From the NCBI GenBank assembly GCA_016794525.1, contig JAEUJY010000018.1:62001-126000 (forward strand): 64,000 nt of DNA. Direction: 5' to 3'. Position 1 is the stretch's first letter. The number at the start of each line of letters is the position of its first letter. The notes under the pieces were generated by a model. The model searched no databases, was not told the origin of the DNA, and worked only from the letters and a program-made list of their open reading frames with translations. Source of the stretch: Myxococcales bacterium. Lineage in GTDB: Bacteria > Myxococcota_A > Polyangia > Haliangiales > Haliangiaceae. The position numbers and the translations under genes are program-made. Positions 57,892 to 64,000 of the stretch are shown here, piece by piece.

Positions 57892-58901
57892 CTACGGGCT
57901 GTCGAGCGCCGCGCGGTGCTTGAGCAGCGCCGCCTCGTCGCCGGAACGCAGCGCCGCCGCGAAGCCGGTCATCGCGTCGAGGCGGCGACGCGCCGATCGC
58001 CGCATCTGCGACCATTCGCTGTCGAGCGCGCCCTCCTCGAGCGTCTTGAACGCGGCGCGCCAGTCGGGCAGCACCTCGCGCTCGATCGCGTCGGCCATCT
58101 GCGCGTCGGTCATCTCGCCGGTGCGCGCCCGGGTCACGAGGGCGTTGAAGCGCCGCACCGCCTGCTTGTCGGCCTGGTAGTACTGATCGACCACGCCCGG
58201 CCGGTCCGGCTTGCCCGCCGGCACGACGTACGTCGCGCCGAACAGCGCCAGCGCGCCGAAGCCGCCGACCACCAGCGCGCGCCGCGCCATCGACCACGCC
58301 TTGGGCTGCTGCTCGATCGCCCAGCCGGTGGCCGCGCCGCCGACCAGCCCGCCCAGGTGCGCGGCCATGTCGATGCCCGGGATCGACAGGCTGATGAACA
58401 GGTTGATCGCCAGCACCATGCCGACGCTGCGCAGCGCCGCCTGCGCCGCGTTCGGCTCGAGCCGCTTGCGGTGGCGCAGCAGGAAGCCGCCGAACGCGCC
58501 GAACAGGCCGAAGATCGCGCCCGACGCCCCGACCGACACCGCGCTGCCGCGCATCGCGCTGGTCAACGCGCCGAGCAGCCCCGCGATCAGGTAGATCGCC
58601 GCCATCCCGCCGCGCCCGTACAGCGTCTCGACCTGCCGGCCGGTCGGGCCCAGCGCCAGCATGTTCATCGTCAGGTGGATGATGCCGGCGTGCAGGAACA
58701 TCGACGTGAACAGCCGCCACGGCTCGCCGCCCAGCGTCCGCGAGCCGAGGTTGCCGCCGAGGTCGAGCAGCCGCTGCGCGTCGGGCTGCGAGATGTCGAG
58801 CCCCAGCGCCAGCGTCACCAACCACACGCCGACGTTGGCCGCGATCAGCCCGTACGTCACGTACGGCGTCGGCAACCGCTGCCCCCGCGTCGGCGCCGCG
58901 C

Positions 58902-58905
<4 letters not shown>
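57892..58905 (-). CDS. Rhomboid family intramembrane serine protease
   Basis: A 337-residue rhomboid with six or seven membrane segments. The catalytic Ser128 is in VGASGAIFGLFG and His183 in MAAHLGGLVGG; WRLFTSMFLHAGIIHLTMNM precedes them. It would cleave transmembrane segments of client proteins inside the membrane. A cytoplasmic-type C-terminal tail (about 215-337) is helical and charged and unmatched. Its ATG overlaps the kinase gene's TGA (ATGA). Clients may be MYXO-CTERM-bearing or other membrane proteins; that is inference. Confidence 0.93.
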
Positions 58906-60851
<1,946 letters not shown>

Positions 60852-60854
60852 ACG

Positions 60855-62228
60855 CTACCTGCCGGTCCGCACGTCGTCGTCGTAGAGGCCCGGCAACCGG
60901 AAGTACGTGAACACCTTGCCCTCGCCGCCCACCACCAGCACGTTCTGGCCGGTCTTGCCCCACGGCGCGACGGCCACGCTCTTGCCGAACAGATCGCCGG
61001 CGCTCGGCGACGACACCTGCAGCGGCGCGGCCGAGACCTGCGCGAACGCGCCAGCGGTGTAGCGGTAGATGTAGACCGCGCCCGCGTCGGTGGTGCCGCT
61101 CAGGTCCGACTTCGGCGCGCCGATGACCAGCTCGGGCACGTCGTCGCCGTCGAGGTCACCGGCGGCCAGCGCGTAGCCGAACGTCGACCCGGTGGTCGGC
61201 ACGGTGATCTGCAGCGGGTCGGTGGCGCCGGGCAACCGCACGAAGACGGTGTTGATGCTCGGCGCCGAGTACACCAGCGCGGCCTGGGTGACCGCCGGAT
61301 CGAAGCGCGCCGACAGCATCGAGAAGCCGGCGTCGATCGCCGGCACCGAGATCGTCGTCGACGGCGGGTCGCAGTTGGTCGGCAGGTTGACGGTCGACTG
61401 GTTCTTGACCACCTCGCCCACCTGGTAGATGCGGATCTCCGAGGTGGTGCCGTCGGTGGCCGACCGCGGGCCCATGCCGACCGCGATCTCGGGCGCGGCG
61501 TCGCCCTCGAGGTCGGCCACCGCCACCTCGAACGACTGCTCGGTCGCGCGCGACGTCGCCTGCTTGCACTCGGCGAACGTGCCGACGTCGGTGATCGCCG
61601 AGTTGGCGTAGTCGTACATGACGTCGAGCTCGGAGCCGCGCGCCACGACCAGCTCGCCCAGCCCCGGATCGTTGGTGAAGCCGCCGGCGTCGGGGATCGT
61701 CGCGAAGGCGATGCCGGTCGGCGCCAGCATCGACAGCGCCATGTCGCTGCCGATGAAGACCCGCGCCGGCGCGACCGACACGCCGAGGTTGTCGCCGTCC
61801 ATGACGCCGATGAAGGCCTGGCCGGCCAGCGTGTTGCCGGTGAGGCTGCCGAACGCGAAGCGGTGATCGGTGGGGTCGACGGCGAACGCCGGCTTGGCCG
61901 GCAGGTCGTCGAACATGAACGCCGGGAAGATCGCCTGGCCGCCCACCGACGACACGGCGTGCTTGCCGTCGCCGCCGTAGCGCAGGGTCGACACCATCAG
62001 CTTGGCGCGGCCGAGCACGACCAGGTTGGCGCCCTGGCCGTCGAGCGTGTCGGCGGTGTCGGGCAGCGCGCCCACCGCGACGCCGTATTGCCGCGAGTCG
62101 TCGGGGTTGTTGACCCGCTCGACCCACACCTCGCTCGACAGATCGTCGAACGTGGTCCAGTTGCAGGCGCCGGCGCCGCCGGCCAGCAGCCCGGCGAGGC
62201 CGAGCGTGACGCGGGTGCGGGTCACCAT
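60855..62228 (-). CDS. FG-GAP-repeat lipoprotein
   Basis: A 457-residue predicted lipoprotein (VTRTRVTLGLAGLLAGGAGA then Cys22). It has FG-GAP/VCBS-type blades with LDGDDVPELVIGAP, LEGDAAPEIAVGMG and FGKSVAVAPWGKTGQNVLVV, so a beta-propeller of integrin-alpha type. The start is ATG 62228; its first codons overlap the stop of the PEGA gene by 7 bases, and the kinase gene starts 3 bp after its stop. It probably works with the kinase and PEGA proteins as a surface complex. Confidence 0.9.
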   Translation of the reverse strand: MVTRTRVTLGLAGLLAGGAGACNWTTFDDLSSEVWVERVNNPDDSRQYGVAVGALPDTADTLDGQGANLVVLGRAKLMVSTLRYGGDGKHAVSSVGGQAIFPAFMFDDLPAKPAFAVDPTDHRFAFGSLTGNTLAGQAFIGVMDGDNLGVSVAPARVFIGSDMALSMLAPTGIAFATIPDAGGFTNDPGLGELVVARGSELDVMYDYANSAITDVGTFAECKQATSRATEQSFEVAVADLEGDAAPEIAVGMGPRSATDGTTSEIRIYQVGEVVKNQSTVNLPTNCDPPSTTISVPAIDAGFSMLSARFDPAVTQAALVYSAPSINTVFVRLPGATDPLQITVPTTGSTFGYALAAGDLDGDDVPELVIGAPKSDLSGTTDAGAVYIYRYTAGAFAQVSAAPLQVSSPSAGDLFGKSVAVAPWGKTGQNVLVVGGEGKVFTYFRLPGLYDDDVRTGR

Positions 62229-63724
62229 GGCATCTCCATCGACAGGCCGGCGTAGTTGGGGCCGACCGTGGGGGTGAGGGCGAGCGCGCGGACGTCGACC
62301 ACGCCGATCGACGGCCGGCCCTTGTCGCGGAACGTGTAGTAGATCGCGGCGAGGCCCAGCAGGCCGGCCACGCCGTAGGCGGCGTCGGCGCCGATCGCGA
62401 AGTACTTGCCGCGATCGAAGCGCGGGTCGGCCTGATCGACCGGCGGGTTGCCCAGGGCGATGTCGTCCTTGAGCTCCTTCTCGAGCTTCTGCGCCTGCAG
62501 GCCGAGGTAGATGCCGCCGCCCGCGAACAGGCCGGTGAAGATGTACGCGACCACCGCGTCGCCGCGGCCCGGCTTCTTGGCCAGCTCGGTCTTGAGGTTG
62601 ATCTCGGTCTTGGCCTGCACCTCGATCGTCGTCGAGTACGACTTGTAGCCCGAGCGGCGCACCGACACCCGGTGGCGCCCCTCCTTGACCGGCTTGCGGC
62701 ACGGGCCGCGCTCGCACAGGAGCTCGCCGTCGAGGTAGATCCGGCTGGCCTCGATGCCCGGGCCGCGCACGTACAGGTAGCCGACCGGCGCGCCCTTGAG
62801 CTGCGCCGAGATCTCGGCGGCTTCGCCGGCGATCACCTCGATGTCGTGCTCGCTGGTCTCGTAGCCGTCGGCCTCGATCCACACCTTGTGCTTGCCGGGC
62901 TTGAAGTTGCCCGAGAACGGCGTGTGGCCGATCGCGCCGACGTTGCGGTCGTCGAGGTAGATGTTCGCGCCCGGGACGTTCGACTTGATCTCGACCCAGC
63001 CCAGGTAGTCTTCCTCGGACAGCACGATCTGCAGCACCAGCAGCTTGCTGGGATCGGCCGAGGTGCGGCCCTCCTTGCTCTTGTAGCCGCGCTTCTCGAC
63101 CAGGTACTGGAACTCGCCGTCCATCGATCCCGACCACGGGGTCTGGGCGAACGGGCCCTTCTCCTTGCCGCCGATGTAGATGTTGGCGCCCTGGGGCTCG
63201 CTCTCGATGACGACCAGGCCGCGGTAGCCGGCGTCGCCGAGCGCCTCGACCTCGGCCGACGGCGCGGGCGGCGGCGTCGGGGTCGGCTGGGTGCCGGTCG
63301 GGTTGGTCGGCTGGGTCGCGGCGGCGGCCGCGGCGGCCGCGGCGGCCGCGCGCAGGCGCTCGGCCTCGGCCTTGAGCACCGCGATGACCTTCTCGATCTG
63401 CTCCTTGTCCTTGGCTTCCTTGTTCTCGCCGAGGTAGCGCGTGTAGTAGTCGACGGCCTTGTCGTAGGAGTCGGGCTCCGACGCCTTCTTGCCCTTCATG
63501 TGGTAGGCGGCGCCGACGTTGTAGAGGAACTGCGGCATCGGCCGCGCCTCGTAGGCCTTCTTGAAGGCCGCCGCGGCGTCGTCGAACTTGCCCGACAGGT
63601 AATAGGTCTCCCCCTGGTTGAACGCCGCCTGGGCGTTCTTCCACGGGTCGCCCTGGGCAGCGGCGCGCCGGGCGGTCCCGAACGCCAGCACCATCGTGAC
63701 CAAGAGAAGGATACGTAGTCTCAT
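62222..63724 (-). CDS. TPR / triple PEGA-domain envelope protein
   Basis: A 500-residue exported protein. A signal peptide (RLRILLLVTMVLAFGTARRA then AAQG) is followed by TPR-like helices (WKNAQAAFNQGETYYLSGKF, AYHMKGKK), an Ala run (about 122-135), then three PEGA domains (GLVVIESEPQGANIYIGGKE; GWVEIKSNVPGANIYLDDRN; GYLYVRGPGIEASRIYLDGE). A possible membrane segment (VVAYIFTGLFAGGGIYLGLQ) and a C-terminal region ending ALALTPTVGPNYAGLS follow. It heads the operon of FG-GAP lipoprotein, kinase and rhomboid. The Shine-Dalgarno sequence lies within a hairpin (see 63731-63766). Confidence 0.93.
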   Translation of the reverse strand: MRLRILLLVTMVLAFGTARRAAAQGDPWKNAQAAFNQGETYYLSGKFDDAAAAFKKAYEARPMPQFLYNVGAAYHMKGKKASEPDSYDKAVDYYTRYLGENKEAKDKEQIEKVIAVLKAEAERLRAAAAAAAAAAATQPTNPTGTQPTPTPPPAPSAEVEALGDAGYRGLVVIESEPQGANIYIGGKEKGPFAQTPWSGSMDGEFQYLVEKRGYKSKEGRTSADPSKLLVLQIVLSEEDYLGWVEIKSNVPGANIYLDDRNVGAIGHTPFSGNFKPGKHKVWIEADGYETSEHDIEVIAGEAAEISAQLKGAPVGYLYVRGPGIEASRIYLDGELLCERGPCRKPVKEGRHRVSVRRSGYKSYSTTIEVQAKTEINLKTELAKKPGRGDAVVAYIFTGLFAGGGIYLGLQAQKLEKELKDDIALGNPPVDQADPRFDRGKYFAIGADAAYGVAGLLGLAAIYYTFRDKGRPSIGVVDVRALALTPTVGPNYAGLSMEMPW

Positions 63725-63730
63725 GCCGGT

Positions 63731-63766
63731 CCTCAGCTCCGCCGACAGGTCGGCAGCCGGCTGAGG
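63731..63766 (-). promoter_or_regulatory. 5' leader hairpin enclosing the PEGA gene ribosome binding site
   Basis: On the minus strand: CCTCAGC, then an inner GCCGA/TCGGC stem, then GCTGAGG, the two outer arms pairing perfectly over 7 bp (63760-63766 with 63731-63737). The GAGG that would serve as Shine-Dalgarno for ATG 63724 (six bases away) is inside the 3' arm. If the hairpin folds in the mRNA, translation of the whole surface operon would be reduced. Sequence shows the pairing; regulation is inferred. Confidence 0.5.
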
Positions 63767-63865
63767 ATATCCCGGCCCGTGCGGGGGCGCTACTTGCGCG
63801 GCCGCCGTGTGATCGGCGTCGGGTCCCGAGGTGTCACCGCGACTCGCGGGTCCCCCGAGAAGGAT

Positions 63866-63926
63866 TCTCGCGTTTCGGGTGGGGGCCCCACGTCTTGTGG
63901 GGGAGGGGCTTTGCGAAAGCCCCTCC
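63866..63926 (-). repeat. Hairpin repeat element, copy 2
   Basis: Read on the minus strand, it begins six bases after the stop of the partial PEGA-type gene: an 11-bp stem ggaggggcttt / aaagcccctcc with a 3-base loop (63902-63926), a ccccac/gtgggg stem, a GGGGCCCC box and the tail ACCCGAAACGCGAGA (63866-63880). Copy 1 at 48461-48533 has the same parts in the same order. About 100 bp separate it from the next gene's leader. Confidence 0.75.
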
Positions 63927-63932
63927 TGGATC

Positions 63933-64000
63933 TCAGAAACCGCCGCCGACCGACAACCCGGCGAAGTCCGACCCGAGCGCCGGGGTCAGGGCCAGCGCCT
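63933..64000 (-). CDS. C-terminal end of a second PEGA-type protein (partial)
   Basis: The right edge holds only the last 22 codons of a minus-strand gene: ALALTPALGSDFAGLSVGGG, then F and TGA. This matches the C terminus of the adjacent PEGA protein (ALALTPTVGPNYAGLSMEMP and W), so the two genes are paralogues in tandem. Everything upstream is outside the window. The domain content is therefore inferred from the neighbour. The stop is followed by hairpin repeat copy 2. Confidence 0.7.
   Translation of the reverse strand, partial: ALALTPALGSDFAGLSVGGGF

Noticed and set aside
63320-63360. GCC-rich run encoding poly-Ala in the PEGA protein as a microsatellite
   Set aside because: It is a low-complexity linker within a coding region. 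There is no sign of frame disruption or copy-number structure beyond codon repetition.

Overview
The window is very GC-rich, densely coded DNA whose genes point to a myxobacterium (phylum Myxococcota, probably a Kofleriaceae/Haliangiales-like lineage; the rank is inference). The signs are three secreted proteins ending in a MYXO-CTERM sorting signal (5316-5855, 33101-36274, 51314-53416), a TIGR03001-type sigma factor found in myxobacteria, about fifteen predicted lipoproteins (one opening with CNQVFGLDP after the signal peptide), DVDCGG cysteine repeats, a Ser/Thr kinase with an N-terminal zinc ribbon, and PEGA/TPR proteins. No rRNA, tRNA, CRISPR array or insertion sequence was seen.

Layout. 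1-8619: a membrane protein, a sigma factor, a seven-blade RCC1 lipoprotein, a PepSY-type membrane protein, RecQ, a coupled FmdB-like/MYXO-CTERM pair, and two coupled pyridoxamine-phosphate-oxidase-fold genes, the second fused to a GAF and a winged-helix domain. 8621-10151: a two-gene unit of a small protein with a double-glycine-type leader and an unrecognised 411-residue protein. 10338-17948: a lipoprotein, an MFS exporter, a Uma2-type protein, a TspO protein, and a coupled VIT/von Willebrand A protein and beta-propeller followed by a lipoprotein. 17949-20962: a lower-GC patch with a DUF222/HNH protein and two tandem paralogous membrane proteins. 21151-24093: a crotonase, two lipoproteins and a glycerophosphodiester phosphodiesterase.

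24077-29455 (minus strand) is the most striking region. A DUF4157 (eCIS core domain) protein carries a downstream motif with the spacing of zinc-dependent phospholipase C, and is followed by a propeller lipoprotein and a AAA+ ATPase. DUF4157 proteins and AAA+ ATPases typically accompany extracellular contractile injection systems, but no sheath, tube or baseplate gene lies in the window, so this looks like a detached effector cassette.

29537-42217: ppk1, a sugar-1-phosphate transferase homologue that has lost its Asp-Glu dyad beside the tail of a sugar aminotransferase, a large FG-GAP surface protein, OsmC and YceI proteins, an L,D-transpeptidase with cysteine-rich modules, a DVDCGG lipoprotein, a class-A-beta-lactamase-like lipoprotein and a 64-residue zinc-ribbon protein. 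42363-48236: an esterase-like lipoprotein, a four-CBS protein, a CoA-transferase, a lipoprotein and an Npt-type transporter. 48541-51196: a tightly overlapped glycosyltransferase / SDR / initiating sugar transferase operon for a surface glycan. 51314-57887: an M4 metalloprotease, a phosphoesterase, a TPR-like protein, an ECF41-like sigma factor and two exported proteins. 57892-64000: a minus-strand operon of PEGA/TPR protein, FG-GAP lipoprotein, Ser/Thr kinase and rhomboid protease, with a second PEGA-type gene entering from the right edge. Two copies of a hairpin repeat (48461-48533, 63866-63926) each lie just downstream of a minus-strand stop codon.

The genes mostly form short overlapping operons (ATGA, GTGA, TGATG junctions) devoted to cell-surface structure, secretion and signalling. 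Every family call here was made by reading motifs; no database search was run.
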